This document shows positions 36,727-46,140 of a stretch of DNA of 64,000 bases, piece by piece. The stretch comes from Bacteroidota bacterium (GTDB taxonomy: Bacteria; Bacteroidota; Bacteroidia; Bacteroidales; DTGW01): the NCBI GenBank assembly GCA_029572965.1, contig JAKPQD010000024.1:1-64000 (forward strand), read 5' to 3'. Made by a program: the position numbers and the translations under genes. Each line of letters begins with the position of its first letter. The stretch's first letter is position 1. The notes beneath the pieces are model-generated. The model was given only the letters and a program-made list of their open reading frames with translations, ran no database searches and was not told the origin of the DNA.

Positions 36727-37674
36727 CTAAAAATTATATGAGAACCCCGCTCCAAGAATCTCTTTAAACTGTATTTTAGCACCTTTCACAACATCCTGAC
36801 CTATGCCATCTTTTTCAATGGTTTTGATATTGTCATCGTATAACAGGTGGGTATTGACATTTACAGAAATATACTTGTTTACCTTGAAAGCGATTTGGGT
36901 TTCCCAGCTTACGTCTATATTTTGAGGGTCTTCCGCATAATTGGAGAAGAGGTCGAGCTTGGTTGTGAACGAAACATTTTTCAAAGCCTCATTTTTAAAG
37001 TCATTTTTTGAATAAATGAACCTGACATATCCGCCAAATTCGGTTTTCGACTTTTTACCATCTTTCATCCCAAAAGCTCCGGCATCAGCGAGGGCTTGAT
37101 TATTTACAATGGTCATTTTTGCTGTTAAAGGGGCGGCAAAAACGCTAAGATAAGCATTAGGCTTATAATCCATACCAAGAGCCCCAACAACATATGCAGG
37201 GGCAAACAGATCAGATATTTTCACTTTTGTTGTGTCCGTCGGATATTTATACCCGGCTGTCATCTGTGTTTTGAAGTTGAACAACGCCGCATAATAGAAA
37301 TTTTTGAATGCTTCGTGACCATACTTGGACAAAATGTCAATTTTATCGTCGGTCTTTTTATAATCCTTGTCTGTTCCTTGTTTTAGAAGGCCATAACCAA
37401 AATCGAAAGAGTTGTCCCACGCTGTTTTATCTTTCTTATAATTGGCAAAAAAGCTGAGAATGCCATTACCCGCCATGGAGTTTTGTCCGCCAGCCGACCA
37501 GTTGGTCAATGAGGTTTGCGCAAGACTAAGTCCCAAAACGCCTCCGGTGCGCCAACCTTGTAATGTGTCTTTTGTTTGGACCTTTAGCTTATCTTCAGCT
37601 TCTGTAACCTGGCTAAATGAAGTTTTGCATATAGCTACTAAAGCTATGGCGATGATGATTAATCTGGGTTTCAT
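36727..37674 (-). CDS. DUF3078-family outer-membrane-associated protein
   Basis: A 315-residue protein with a signal peptide (residues 1-21, cleavage after SFSQ). The body matches DUF3078: GWRTGGVLGLSLAQTSLTNWSAGGQNSMAGNG near the start, then alternating strand-rich segments and a C-terminal GAGFSYNF, whose aromatic end is typical of outer-membrane beta-barrels. The role is not known; the family is restricted to Bacteroidota. It converges with sprA and shares no terminator with it. Confidence 0.85.
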   Translation of the reverse strand: MKPRLIIIAIALVAICKTSFSQVTEAEDKLKVQTKDTLQGWRTGGVLGLSLAQTSLTNWSAGGQNSMAGNGILSFFANYKKDKTAWDNSFDFGYGLLKQGTDKDYKKTDDKIDILSKYGHEAFKNFYYAALFNFKTQMTAGYKYPTDTTKVKISDLFAPAYVVGALGMDYKPNAYLSVFAAPLTAKMTIVNNQALADAGAFGMKDGKKSKTEFGGYVRFIYSKNDFKNEALKNVSFTTKLDLFSNYAEDPQNIDVSWETQIAFKVNKYISVNVNTHLLYDDNIKTIEKDGIGQDVVKGAKIQFKEILGAGFSYNF

Positions 37675-37854
37675 GGCAATGTTATTAAGTTTAAAAAATT
37701 TTTATTTCAAGTATTCTGTCGCAAAAATTACCTTTTTCGTTAAGAATCTTTGCTGATAATATATCACAAGGTTTAAGGCTTATCAATTTATGATATGTTT
37801 TTTCGTCCCAATCAACAACATTGTTGTTAACAATCAACTTTGAAACAAAAGTTT

Positions 37855-38187
37855 TTAATTCAGGTAATAATCTGTTAAAAATTGAATCTTTTTAGCTCCT
37901 GTATTTATTGAATCTTTTGTAAAAATCCGAACTATACCAAAGTTTGTTACTTTTCCATTGCAATCAAATATTGAGTCTGGTTGAAGAGAAAGACTATCAA
38001 TAGTTTCTTTTTTTTCATCCATGAACTTGGAGCCAACACTTGGAGGTATTCTTATACCATCTATGACAAATAAAGGTTCATATTGTTGTTTGGGACATGG
38101 TGGGCCTATGCGAACTGATTGTTTTTGTCCAATAAACATCAAATGAAGAAAGACAAAAAAAGTAAAAAGTGTTATTTTAAGTTTCAT
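37855..38187 (-). CDS. Tiny secreted protein resembling a TonB plug segment
   Basis: A 110-residue protein with a signal peptide (MKLKITLFTFFVFLHLMFIG). The mature part has the order EPLFVIDGIRI, LQPDSIFDC and GIVRIFTKDS, which is the order seen in TonB-dependent receptor plug domains (LFVIDG... PxxIxxI... GVIxITTK), but the rest of the receptor is missing. It may be a stand-alone plug-like adaptor or a remnant. The gene is intact, has an ATG, and lies 20 bp beyond the end of comM in the same direction. Confidence 0.5.
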   Translation of the reverse strand: MKLKITLFTFFVFLHLMFIGQKQSVRIGPPCPKQQYEPLFVIDGIRIPPSVGSKFMDEKKETIDSLSLQPDSIFDCNGKVTNFGIVRIFTKDSINTGAKKIQFLTDYYLN

Positions 38188-38207
38188 ATTCTTTTTTTAA
38201 TATTTGT

Positions 38208-39746
38208 TTATCCTGCCCATCCATCCCTGTCCAGGCTGCGGTATTGTATGGCTTCGGCCAGGTGGTGCGATTCTATGTTTTCTTTTCCTTCAAGGTCTGC
38301 AATGGTGCGAGATACCTTTAAGATGCGGTCGTATGCCCTGGCTGAAAGGCCAAGGCGTTGCATGGCATTTTTCAACAATTCTTGCGACGCAGAGTCCAGT
38401 TCGCAGTATTTCCTAAGCTGTTTTGAAGACATTTGGGCGTTGCAGTGAGTCCCTTTTTGGCCGGCAAAACGTTCTTCCTGCCTTTTGCGCGCAGTAGTAA
38501 CCCTGTCCCTTATTTGGCTGCTGGTTTCGTTGGCTCGTTTTTCTGAAAGCTTCTCAAATGGCACTGGCACAACTTCCAGATGAATATCGATGCGGTCGAG
38601 CAGGGGGCCGGAGATGCGGTTGAGGTATTTTTGCACTATACCGGGCGAACACATACACTCTTTTTCGGGGTGGTTGTAATAACCACATGGACAAGGGTTC
38701 ATTGAGGCTACAAGCATGAAACTTGCCGGGTATTCAACGCTAAACTTGGCACGCGATACACTGACAATACGGTCTTCCAAAGGTTGTCGCATTACTTCAA
38801 GCACAGCTCGTTTAAACTCAGGTAATTCGTCAAGAAAAAGCACGCCATTGTGGGCAAGGGATATTTCACCGGGTTGAGGAAATGTTCCTCCGCCAACCAA
38901 GGCTACATCAGATATTGTATGGTGCGGGCTTCTGTAAGGCCTTACTGTCATAAGGGACGAGTTGCGATCCATCTTGCCTGCTACTGAATGTATTTTGGTA
39001 GTTTCCAATGCCTCATGCAAAGTCAGCGGTGGCAGGATGGTTGGAATACGTTTGGCAAGCATAGTCTTACCAGCTCCCGGTGGGCCGATGAGGATAATGT
39101 TGTGTCCCCCTGCGGCAGCCACTTCCAATGCCCGTTTAACGTTTTCCTGCCCTTTGACATCGGCAAAGTCCACGTCATAATTGGAAACATTGGCATAAAA
39201 CTCTTCACGGGTATTGACCTCCATTGGGTCCAGTTCTTTTTGGCCGGTCATAAAGTCAATGACCTCTCTCAACGTTTCTACTCCATAAACATCAAGGTTG
39301 TTAACAACAGCTGCCTCGCGGGCATTCTGTTTGGGTAAAATAAAACCCTTAAAACCTTCTTCGCGGGCTTTTATGGCAATGGGCAACACGCCTTTAATAG
39401 GTTGCAGGCCTCCATCGAGGCTTAGTTCTCCCATTATCACGTATTTATCGAGTTTGTCGGAGGTTATTTGGTCTGAAGCGGCCAAAATGCCTATAGCCAA
39501 AGGTAAATCGTATGCAGAGCCTTCCTTGCGGATATCAGCCGGGGCCATGTTAATAGTTACTTTGCGGCCTGGCATTTTGTAATCATTGGCACGCAAGGCA
39601 GAATCAATGCGTTGTTGACTTTCTTTAACGGCAGAGTCTGGCAATCCTACGATACAAAAGTTGATGCCCTGGCTTACGTCCACTTCAATGGTCACGGTAG
39701 TGGCATTTATTCCGTGTACGGCACTACCAAATGTTTTTACTAACAT
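38208..39746 (-). CDS. comM: YifB/ComM-family Mg-chelatase-like AAA+ ATPase
   Basis: A 512-residue protein. The N-terminal Lon-protease-like domain (about 1-165) precedes a linker and the AAA+ Mg-chelatase domain with Walker A GPPGAGKTMLAKRIP, Walker B FLDELPEF, and the C-terminal extension SARAYDRILKVSRTIADLEG. ComM is a helicase that promotes branch migration during natural transformation, and dprA is also in this window. It starts 31 bp after the cDPG-synthase-like gene and may be co-transcribed with it. Confidence 0.95.
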   Translation of the reverse strand: MLVKTFGSAVHGINATTVTIEVDVSQGINFCIVGLPDSAVKESQQRIDSALRANDYKMPGRKVTINMAPADIRKEGSAYDLPLAIGILAASDQITSDKLDKYVIMGELSLDGGLQPIKGVLPIAIKAREEGFKGFILPKQNAREAAVVNNLDVYGVETLREVIDFMTGQKELDPMEVNTREEFYANVSNYDVDFADVKGQENVKRALEVAAAGGHNIILIGPPGAGKTMLAKRIPTILPPLTLHEALETTKIHSVAGKMDRNSSLMTVRPYRSPHHTISDVALVGGGTFPQPGEISLAHNGVLFLDELPEFKRAVLEVMRQPLEDRIVSVSRAKFSVEYPASFMLVASMNPCPCGYYNHPEKECMCSPGIVQKYLNRISGPLLDRIDIHLEVVPVPFEKLSEKRANETSSQIRDRVTTARKRQEERFAGQKGTHCNAQMSSKQLRKYCELDSASQELLKNAMQRLGLSARAYDRILKVSRTIADLEGKENIESHHLAEAIQYRSLDRDGWAG

Positions 39747-39777
39747 AGGTCTGGTTTGGGGTTATTTTTCTGTAAGT

Positions 39778-41115
39778 TTAGTAAAAATGTTTTTCTTTTA
39801 AAAATTCGTTTAATAAAGTTTCTAAATCAGGATGACTGATTTCCTGCAATTCGTATGAAACACGCGTGTATGGCTTGTTGATATTGATAATTCGGCCAAG
39901 GTTAATGGGAGTGCCAACAATCACTGCATCACAGACAGTATTGTTAATGGTTTGTTCGAGGTCTGCCAGTTGTTGTTGTCCATAGCCCATGGCTGGAAGC
40001 AGTTTCCCTATGTTGGGATAAATTTGGAAAGTGTCTTTAAGTTTCCCAACCAGGTATGGCCTGGGGTCTATTATTTCTGAAGCTCCAAATTTTTCTGCGG
40101 CAACAATGCCTGCGCCAATTTTCATTTCGCCATGCGTTAGCGTTGGGCCATCTTCTATTACCAATACCCTTTTATTTTTAATAATATTGGCATTTTCAAC
40201 GCTTATTGGTGAGTTGGCTTCAATAACAATAGCATTTGGATTGACCTTAGCAATGTTATTCTTTACCAATTCTACGTTTTCGGGAGTTGAGGAGTCAATT
40301 TTATTGATAATAGCTATGTTGGCAATTCGCAATGTTGTTTCTCCAGGATAATAAGCAACTTCATGTCCCGGTCGCAATGGATCCAGCACGGTTACCATCA
40401 GATCTGGGTTAATGAACGGGAAGTCATTATTTCCACCATCCCACAAAATAACATCACATCCTTTGGGGTCATTTTCTGCCTGACGCAGTATTGCTTCATA
40501 ATCAACGCCTGCATATATGGGTATTCCGCGCATGATATGTGGCTCATATTCCTCCATTTCCTCTACTGTACACTCATGCTTTTGCAAATCCTCTATGGAT
40601 GCAAATCTTTGTACTTTTTGCTTTACCAAATCACCGTAAGGCATCGGATGTCGGATAGCAATTGTTCTTATTCCTTTCTGATTAATTATTTCAGCTATTT
40701 TTCGTGAAGTTTGGCTTTTGCCGCACCCTGTTCGGACAGCCCCTACGGCAATTACCGGTTTATTGCTTTTCAGCATGGTATTTGTAGTTCCGGCCACGGT
40801 AAAATGAGCTCCGGCTGCATTAACAACAGAGGCAAGAGACATAATTTTGGAATATGATACATCGCTGTATGAAAATAGGCATTCATCTATTTTCAGGGTT
40901 TTGATAAGCATAGGAAGTTCTTTCTCGGCAAAAATGGGTATCCCGTCAGGGTATAATTTTCCGGCAAGCTCTGCTGGGTATTTTCTTCCATCAATATCTG
41001 GTATTTGTGCTGCTGTAAACCCTACTATTTCTGTCAATTCATTGTCACGAAACAACATATTGAAGTTGTGAAAATCGCGACCAGCAGCCCCGATGATGAT
41101 AATGCGTTTTCTCAT
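39778..41115 (-). CDS. Cyclic-2,3-diphosphoglycerate-synthase-like GTPase
   Basis: A 445-residue protein. After an N-terminal Rossmann-like domain (MRKRIIIIGAAGRDFHNFNM) there is a P-loop GAVRTGCGKSQTSRKI near residues 126-141, the ILWDGGNNDFPFINPDLMV block with a Walker-B-like Asp, and a NKIDSS GTPase-style NKxD motif. The overall pattern matches the cyclic 2,3-diphosphoglycerate synthase family first found in methanogens; the bacterial members are widespread but their reaction is not proven. It lies upstream of comM in the same direction. Confidence 0.85.
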   Translation of the reverse strand: MRKRIIIIGAAGRDFHNFNMLFRDNELTEIVGFTAAQIPDIDGRKYPAELAGKLYPDGIPIFAEKELPMLIKTLKIDECLFSYSDVSYSKIMSLASVVNAAGAHFTVAGTTNTMLKSNKPVIAVGAVRTGCGKSQTSRKIAEIINQKGIRTIAIRHPMPYGDLVKQKVQRFASIEDLQKHECTVEEMEEYEPHIMRGIPIYAGVDYEAILRQAENDPKGCDVILWDGGNNDFPFINPDLMVTVLDPLRPGHEVAYYPGETTLRIANIAIINKIDSSTPENVELVKNNIAKVNPNAIVIEANSPISVENANIIKNKRVLVIEDGPTLTHGEMKIGAGIVAAEKFGASEIIDPRPYLVGKLKDTFQIYPNIGKLLPAMGYGQQQLADLEQTINNTVCDAVIVGTPINLGRIININKPYTRVSYELQEISHPDLETLLNEFLKEKHFY

Positions 41116-41246
41116 AGCGCCTTATTTAGGTTCATTACAGTAAATTTATGAATTTTCATGCTTGGAAGCTTTTAAATACTTAGATTTTTTCGCTGGAAAC
41201 AGAAAATAAACCTTTAAATTTGTATAATAACGATTTGGATGAAAAA

Positions 41247-41852
41247 ATGAATTTTCTGGCTCACATATATCTCTCAGGGAATAGCAATGAAATAAGGCTG
41301 GGAAATTTTATTGCCGACTATGTAAAGGGTGCAGAACATACACGTTATCCAACGCTTGTACAACGCGGGATATTGTTGCACAGAAAAATTGATTACTTTA
41401 CAGATACCCATCCGATTGTAAAACGGCATAAGTTATTGTTTCAACCTAAGTACCGTAAGCATGCCGGGGTGGTTACCGATATAATTTATGACCATTTTCT
41501 GGCTTCAGAATGGCATCACTTTTCGGATATACCTTTTGATGACTATGTAGCTCAGGTCCACGATTGGTTAAATGATTATATGGAAAGTATCCCGCTGGAG
41601 ATGCGACGGATAATGCCTGGTTTTATAAAAAACAGTTGGTTGCAGTCATATCGCACCCTCGAAGGAATTGAGAGTGTCTTAATCGGGATGAGTAAGGGTA
41701 CATCAATGCCTCCGGAAAATGCTTTTGCTATTTATGTGATGCACAAAAACTATCAAAGCCTGAAAAAAGATTTTTTTGCATATTTCGAATTACTTTGCGA
41801 ATACAGTCAAAAAGAGCTTGACAGGATGGAAATGGAGGGTAACCGTAGTTAA
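41247..41852 (+). CDS. acpH: ACP phosphodiesterase (AcpH/DUF479 family)
   Basis: About 201 residues. The ATG at 41247 (MNFLAHIYLSG) agrees with the family; a possible upstream TTG start at 41220 overlaps a TAaaTTTG -7 box at 41215-41222, so it is excluded. The HD-type metal motif is visible: LAHIYLSG, GNFIADYVKG, HRKIDYFTDTHP and YDHFLASEWHHF. AcpH removes 4'-phosphopantetheine from acyl-carrier protein. Its stop overlaps the stop of the converging recQ (TTAA, 41849-41852). Confidence 0.88.
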   Translation: MNFLAHIYLSGNSNEIRLGNFIADYVKGAEHTRYPTLVQRGILLHRKIDYFTDTHPIVKRHKLLFQPKYRKHAGVVTDIIYDHFLASEWHHFSDIPFDDYVAQVHDWLNDYMESIPLEMRRIMPGFIKNSWLQSYRTLEGIESVLIGMSKGTSMPPENAFAIYVMHKNYQSLKKDFFAYFELLCEYSQKELDRMEMEGNRS

Positions 41853-44059
41853 TTTGCCATTTCTGACATAAATTTGATTCGCATCAGTCTTACTTCTTCT
41901 TCGCTATATTCATCTGTGCCTAATTCGCTAAGGGCATCTTCTATTGATTCGGTTTCGGCTTCACGGAAGTAATCATATATTTCTTGCTGATGGTCTTCAT
42001 CAAGTATCTCGTTGATGTAATAGTCTATATTGAGTTTGGTGCCGCTATTTACAATGGCCTCAATTTCAGTAATGAGTTCTTGTAAGCTGAGGTTTTTGGA
42101 AGCAGCAATATCCTCAAGGTTCATCTTGCGGTCGATACTTTGGATAATGTGAACTTTGAGCCCCGACTTATTCACCACAGATTTGACCACCATATCCTGG
42201 GGCCTAATGATATCTTTCTCTTCTACATACGATTTGATAAGCTCAACAAATTCTTTGCCATAGCGCATTGCTTTTCCAGCCCCAACTCCGGCTATATTTT
42301 GCAGTTCTTCTACCGAAATTGGGTATTGAATGGCCATGTCTTCAAGTGAAGGATCTTGAAAAATAACAAAAGGCGGAAGGTTTTTTTGCTTCGCTATTTT
42401 TTTTCGCAGGTCTTTCAATATATGAAGTAATTCTTCGTCCACAGTGGTGGTTTTTCCAACCATTACCACCTGGTCTTCTTCGTTTTCTACTTCATAGTCG
42501 TGATCCTCGGTAAACATTATAGAATAAGGCTTTTCAAGATATTGCAGTCCTTTTTCGGTCACTTTTAGAAGCCCGTAGTTTTCTATTTCTTTGGCAATAA
42601 ATTGGTTTACCAGCATCTGCCTGATAATCCCATTCCAGAATTTTATGTCTCTATCTGCCCCAACACCAAATAGCTCAAGCTTATTATGCTTATAAGATTT
42701 TATGGCTGTAGTCAGATTGCCTGACAGGATATTGGCAATATGTTCACCTTTAAACTTCTCTTTTACGGCAAGAATACATTCCAAAACCTGCTCAATATAT
42801 TCCTGTCCTTCAAACTGTGTTTTTGGGTGCAGGCAGTTATCACAGTTTTCACAGTTGTCCTTTTCGTAAACCTCACCAAAATAATAAAGCAAAAACTTTC
42901 TTCGACAAACCGATGATTCGGCATACGATACGGTTTCCTGCAATAGCTGGTTGCCTATTTCTTGTTCAGCAATAGGCTTGCCTTGCATGAATTTCTCAAG
43001 CTTTTGGATATCCTGGTATTTGTAAAACGTCAAACAATGGCCTTCACCTCCGTCCCGGCCAGCCCGGCCTGTTTCTTGATAATATCCTTCAAGGCTTTTA
43101 GGAATATCGTAGTGAATAACATACCTCACATCGGGCTTATCAATCCCCATACCGAATGCAATGGTAGCAACAATGACTTCAGCTTCTTCCATCAGAAATT
43201 TGTCCTGGTTGGTAGCACGGGTAGCCGCATCCATTCCGGCATGGTAAGGAAGTGCACGAATTCCATTTACTTTTAAAAGTTCAGTAAGCTCTTCTACTTT
43301 TTTACGGCTCAAGCAGTAAATAATACCAGACTTTGAACCTTTACTTTTGATGAATTTTATAATTTGTTTTGCAGGGTCAATTTTTGGCCTGACTTCATAA
43401 TAGAGGTTGGCCCGGTTAAATGAAGACTTGAAAACCTTAGCATCAAGCATTTCTAAGTTTTTCTGTATGTCGTTTTGTACTTTTGGGGTTGCTGTTGCGG
43501 TTAAAGCTATAATTGGGGCATGGCCTATCTGGTTTATAATTGGCCTGATGCGCCTGTATTCTGGCCTAAAGTCGTGTCCCCATTCTGAAATACAGTGAGC
43601 TTCGTCAACAGCGTAAAATGATACTTTTATTTGCTTGAGGAAAGCAACGTTTTCTTCTTTTGTCAGTGATTCGGGTGCAACATAGAGAAGCTTGGTCCTT
43701 TGCGACAGAACATCTTCTTTAACTTTATTTATCTGTGTTTTGTTGAGTGATGAATTGAGAAAGTGAGCTACGCCATCTTCTTCACTAAATGTACGCATGG
43801 CATCTACCTGGTTTTTCATCAGCGCAATGAGCGGAGAGATGACAATGGCCGTACCTTCCATGATTAGGGCTGGCAACTGGTAGCATAACGATTTTCCCCC
43901 ACCAGTGGGCATTAGCACAAATGAATCATTCCCGTCAAGCAAGTTGCGGATGATAGCTTCCTGGTTCCCTTTGAAACTGGTAAACCCAAAGTATTTTTTT
44001 AAATAATCCTGGAGTGATAAGTCTTCTTTTATCATCAACAATGACTTTTTATCTGACAA
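41849..44059 (-). CDS. recQ: ATP-dependent DNA helicase RecQ
   Basis: A 728-736 residue superfamily 2 helicase. Walker A TGGGKS (about residues 52-57), DEAH (about 152-155), the zinc cluster in CRRKFLLYYFGE...CENCDNC, the RQC winged helix and an HRDC domain (about 530-620, DLRKKIAKQKNLPPFVIFQD) are all present. About 110 further residues follow the HRDC domain, as in other Bacteroidota RecQ. The frame opens at TTG 44059, but a -7-like TATACTTTG sits on that codon, so ATG at 44035 may be the real start. Confidence 0.95.
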   Translation of the reverse strand: MSDKKSLLMIKEDLSLQDYLKKYFGFTSFKGNQEAIIRNLLDGNDSFVLMPTGGGKSLCYQLPALIMEGTAIVISPLIALMKNQVDAMRTFSEEDGVAHFLNSSLNKTQINKVKEDVLSQRTKLLYVAPESLTKEENVAFLKQIKVSFYAVDEAHCISEWGHDFRPEYRRIRPIINQIGHAPIIALTATATPKVQNDIQKNLEMLDAKVFKSSFNRANLYYEVRPKIDPAKQIIKFIKSKGSKSGIIYCLSRKKVEELTELLKVNGIRALPYHAGMDAATRATNQDKFLMEEAEVIVATIAFGMGIDKPDVRYVIHYDIPKSLEGYYQETGRAGRDGGEGHCLTFYKYQDIQKLEKFMQGKPIAEQEIGNQLLQETVSYAESSVCRRKFLLYYFGEVYEKDNCENCDNCLHPKTQFEGQEYIEQVLECILAVKEKFKGEHIANILSGNLTTAIKSYKHNKLELFGVGADRDIKFWNGIIRQMLVNQFIAKEIENYGLLKVTEKGLQYLEKPYSIMFTEDHDYEVENEEDQVVMVGKTTTVDEELLHILKDLRKKIAKQKNLPPFVIFQDPSLEDMAIQYPISVEELQNIAGVGAGKAMRYGKEFVELIKSYVEEKDIIRPQDMVVKSVVNKSGLKVHIIQSIDRKMNLEDIAASKNLSLQELITEIEAIVNSGTKLNIDYYINEILDEDHQQEIYDYFREAETESIEDALSELGTDEYSEEEVRLMRIKFMSEMAN

Positions 44060-44375
44060 AGTATAGTGTTAATAACCTTTTTGTAGTGTAAGTGATTGAA
44101 AACATTGCACGGTTAAGCGTTTTTATCACTTTTTGAAATTTATGCTAATTTACTTCAAACTATCCAATCTTATAAAAATTAAATGACGAATATCATCAAA
44201 ATGGGTGAAAACGCTCATTTGTAAACAACTGGCAAGGTTATTGGTCAAGGTATTGAAAATATTAACATTATCATCAACTTTTGCATAAATGTGACAAAAT
44301 GTTAATTGTAAAAAATGTATATACAAAAATCATACCTTTACGAAAAAAATTTTTAAACCCAAAGTTGATTGTGTA
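44060..44375. other. Gene-free spacer between recQ and tatC
   Basis: No protein gene is supported. A 9-bp hairpin with AAAA loop (44199-44220, two G-U wobbles on the plus strand) lies inside a 13-codon ORF at 44183-44224 (MTNIIKMGENAHL). An imperfect -7 box (TAccTTTA, 44333-44340) precedes tatC. In some other Bacteroidota a sugar-phosphate isomerase gene sits at this place; I see no remnant of it. Confidence 0.5.
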
Positions 44376-45182
44376 ATGAAACCTGATGGGGAAATGACTT
44401 TTTTGCAGCACCTTGAGGAACTGAGATGGGTTATTATCAAAGCATTGATTGGTATTGTTATAGGAGCTGCCTTGGTTTTTTTCTTTAAAAACATTGTTTT
44501 TGACGTAATATTGTTGGGGCCCCGAAGTCCTGGTTTTATTTCAAACAGGTTGCTTTGCAGAGTTGGCGGTTATTTAGGGACAACATCACTTTGTATCAAC
44601 AGCCATCCAGCCCCTTTGCAAAACATTACCATGGGCGGGCAATTCAATATGCACATTTGGGTTGCCATTGTTGGTGGTTTTATTCTGGCTTTTCCGTATG
44701 TATTTTATCAGTTTTGGAGCTTTGTAGCTCCTGCATTGCGCGAAAAGGAAAGAAAAGCTGCCCGTGGAGCTGTGGTGGTTAGTTCATTGCTTTTTATGAC
44801 AGGCATTATGTTTGGCTATTTTATCCTTTTACCTTTTTCTATTGACTTTCTTACTACTTATTCGGTTTCTGACCTGGTAGAAAACCATATCAATTTTGTT
44901 TCGTATATTTCCAATGTAACTTCTGTGGTATTGGCTTGCGGATTGGTATTCGAATTGCCTGTTGTTGTGTATTTTCTTTCGTCAATTGGTTTAGTTACCC
45001 CGGCTTTGATGAAAAAATTCTGGCGACATGCCATAGTAGTAATTCTTATTATTGCGGCCATCATTACTCCTCCGGATTGGGTGAGCCAGGTTTTGGTTGC
45101 ATTTCCTCTTTTTGCTTTGTATATGGGCAGTATTTCTATTTCTGCATGGGTGGTGCGTAAGCGGGAAAGGGCAGGCAGTTAG
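44376..45182 (+). CDS. tatC: Twin-arginine translocase subunit TatC
   Basis: A 268-residue inner-membrane protein with six hydrophobic segments that recognises twin-arginine signal peptides and, with TatA, exports folded proteins. It opens with the conserved MTFLQHLEELRWVIIKA, has AFPYVFYQFWSFVAPALREKERKA in the first cytoplasmic loop (including the conserved Glu) and ends with ITPPDWVSQVLVAFPLFALY. The first periplasmic loop (about residues 45-90) is long and contains two Cys; this is common in Bacteroidota. tatA/B are not nearby. The ABC ATPase gene lptB follows after 99 bp. Confidence 0.95.
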   Translation: MKPDGEMTFLQHLEELRWVIIKALIGIVIGAALVFFFKNIVFDVILLGPRSPGFISNRLLCRVGGYLGTTSLCINSHPAPLQNITMGGQFNMHIWVAIVGGFILAFPYVFYQFWSFVAPALREKERKAARGAVVVSSLLFMTGIMFGYFILLPFSIDFLTTYSVSDLVENHINFVSYISNVTSVVLACGLVFELPVVVYFLSSIGLVTPALMKKFWRHAIVVILIIAAIITPPDWVSQVLVAFPLFALYMGSISISAWVVRKRERAGS

Positions 45183-45281
45183 TTAACAGTTGGTAGTTAT
45201 TATAGAGGTAGTAGTTGGTTGTTAGCGTAACAATTTTATTTTTGTTCAAAATCAAATTTTATCTTTACAAAAATTTTTCTG

Positions 45282-46010
45282 ATGATTTTACGTACTGAAA
45301 ACCTGGTTAAACGATATAAAAGCCGTACTGTTGTTAAAAGCGCATCCTTTCAGGTTGAAAAAGGTGAGATTGTAGGCCTTTTGGGCCCTAATGGTGCCGG
45401 AAAGACAACTTCTTTTTATATGATTGTTGGCCTTATCACGCCCAATGAAGGAAAAATTTTTCTTGATGATGAGGAGATTACCCATGAACCTATGTACAGA
45501 CGTGCCCAAAAGGGTATTGGCTATCTGGCGCAGGAAGCTTCTGTATTCAGGCAACTAAGCGTGGAAGACAACCTCAGGGCTGTACTCGAAATGACCAAGC
45601 TCTCAAAAGATGAACAAAATGAAAGAGTTGAAAGTCTTTTGACTGAATTTAGCCTGCACAAAATACGTAAAAGCCTTGGTATCCAGCTTTCTGGAGGCGA
45701 ACGCCGCAGAACTGAAATAGCAAGGGCTTTGGCTATAAACCCTAGCTTTATCCTCCTTGATGAGCCTTTTGCGGGTGTTGACCCTATTGCAGTTGAAGAT
45801 ATTCAGGAGATTGTAAAAAAATTGAAGCAAAAAAACATTGGGGTAATCATTACCGACCACAACGTGCACGAAACCCTTAGTATTACTGACAGGGCTTATT
45901 TATTGTACGAAGGCGAGATACTAAAATCGGGGACTGCCGAAGATTTGGCCAATGACGAGCAGGTACGTCGGGTTTATCTTGGCAAAAACTTTGAGTTGCG
46001 TACTGTTTAG
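45282..46010 (+). CDS. lptB: LPS export ABC transporter ATP-binding protein LptB
   Basis: A 242-residue ATPase that powers lipopolysaccharide extraction from the inner membrane with LptF and LptG. Walker A GPNGAGKTT (35-43), signature LSGGERRR (136-143), Walker B FILLDEPFAG (156-165) and the H-loop His193 (ITDHNVHETL) are intact, and the GVDP segment of the LptB subfamily follows Walker B. It comes after tatC in the same direction; this order is seen in other Bacteroidota. The short spacer upstream holds a run of TAGTTGGT-like repeats. Confidence 0.96.
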   Translation: MILRTENLVKRYKSRTVVKSASFQVEKGEIVGLLGPNGAGKTTSFYMIVGLITPNEGKIFLDDEEITHEPMYRRAQKGIGYLAQEASVFRQLSVEDNLRAVLEMTKLSKDEQNERVESLLTEFSLHKIRKSLGIQLSGGERRRTEIARALAINPSFILLDEPFAGVDPIAVEDIQEIVKKLKQKNIGVIITDHNVHETLSITDRAYLLYEGEILKSGTAEDLANDEQVRRVYLGKNFELRTV

Positions 46011-46082
46011 CTGTAACATTAATAGGTTAGGTTTTTGCTTAAAAACCTCAGTATTTCGACGGCAGATTTTTCGTTCAATTAT

Positions 46083-46112
46083 TTTGTTTATTTTTTAAAC
46101 AAAATACTTTTG
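46083..46112 (+). promoter_or_regulatory. Promoter of the TonB-dependent receptor gene
   Basis: TTTG at 46083-46086, an 18-bp spacer and TActTTTG at 46105-46112, a near-consensus Bacteroidota promoter. An inverted repeat, GCATCTGTTT (46112-46121) and AAACAGATGC (46130-46139), lies just before the ATG and could form a hairpin in the leader covering the ribosome-binding region. Confidence 0.65.
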
Positions 46113-46140
46113 CATCTGTTTATCTACAAAAACAGATGCT

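Noticed and set aside
45183-45235. Run of TAGTTGGT-like repeats before lptB, with a similar stretch near 7500
   Set aside because: Low complexity and imperfect; too short to define a repeat family from these two places.
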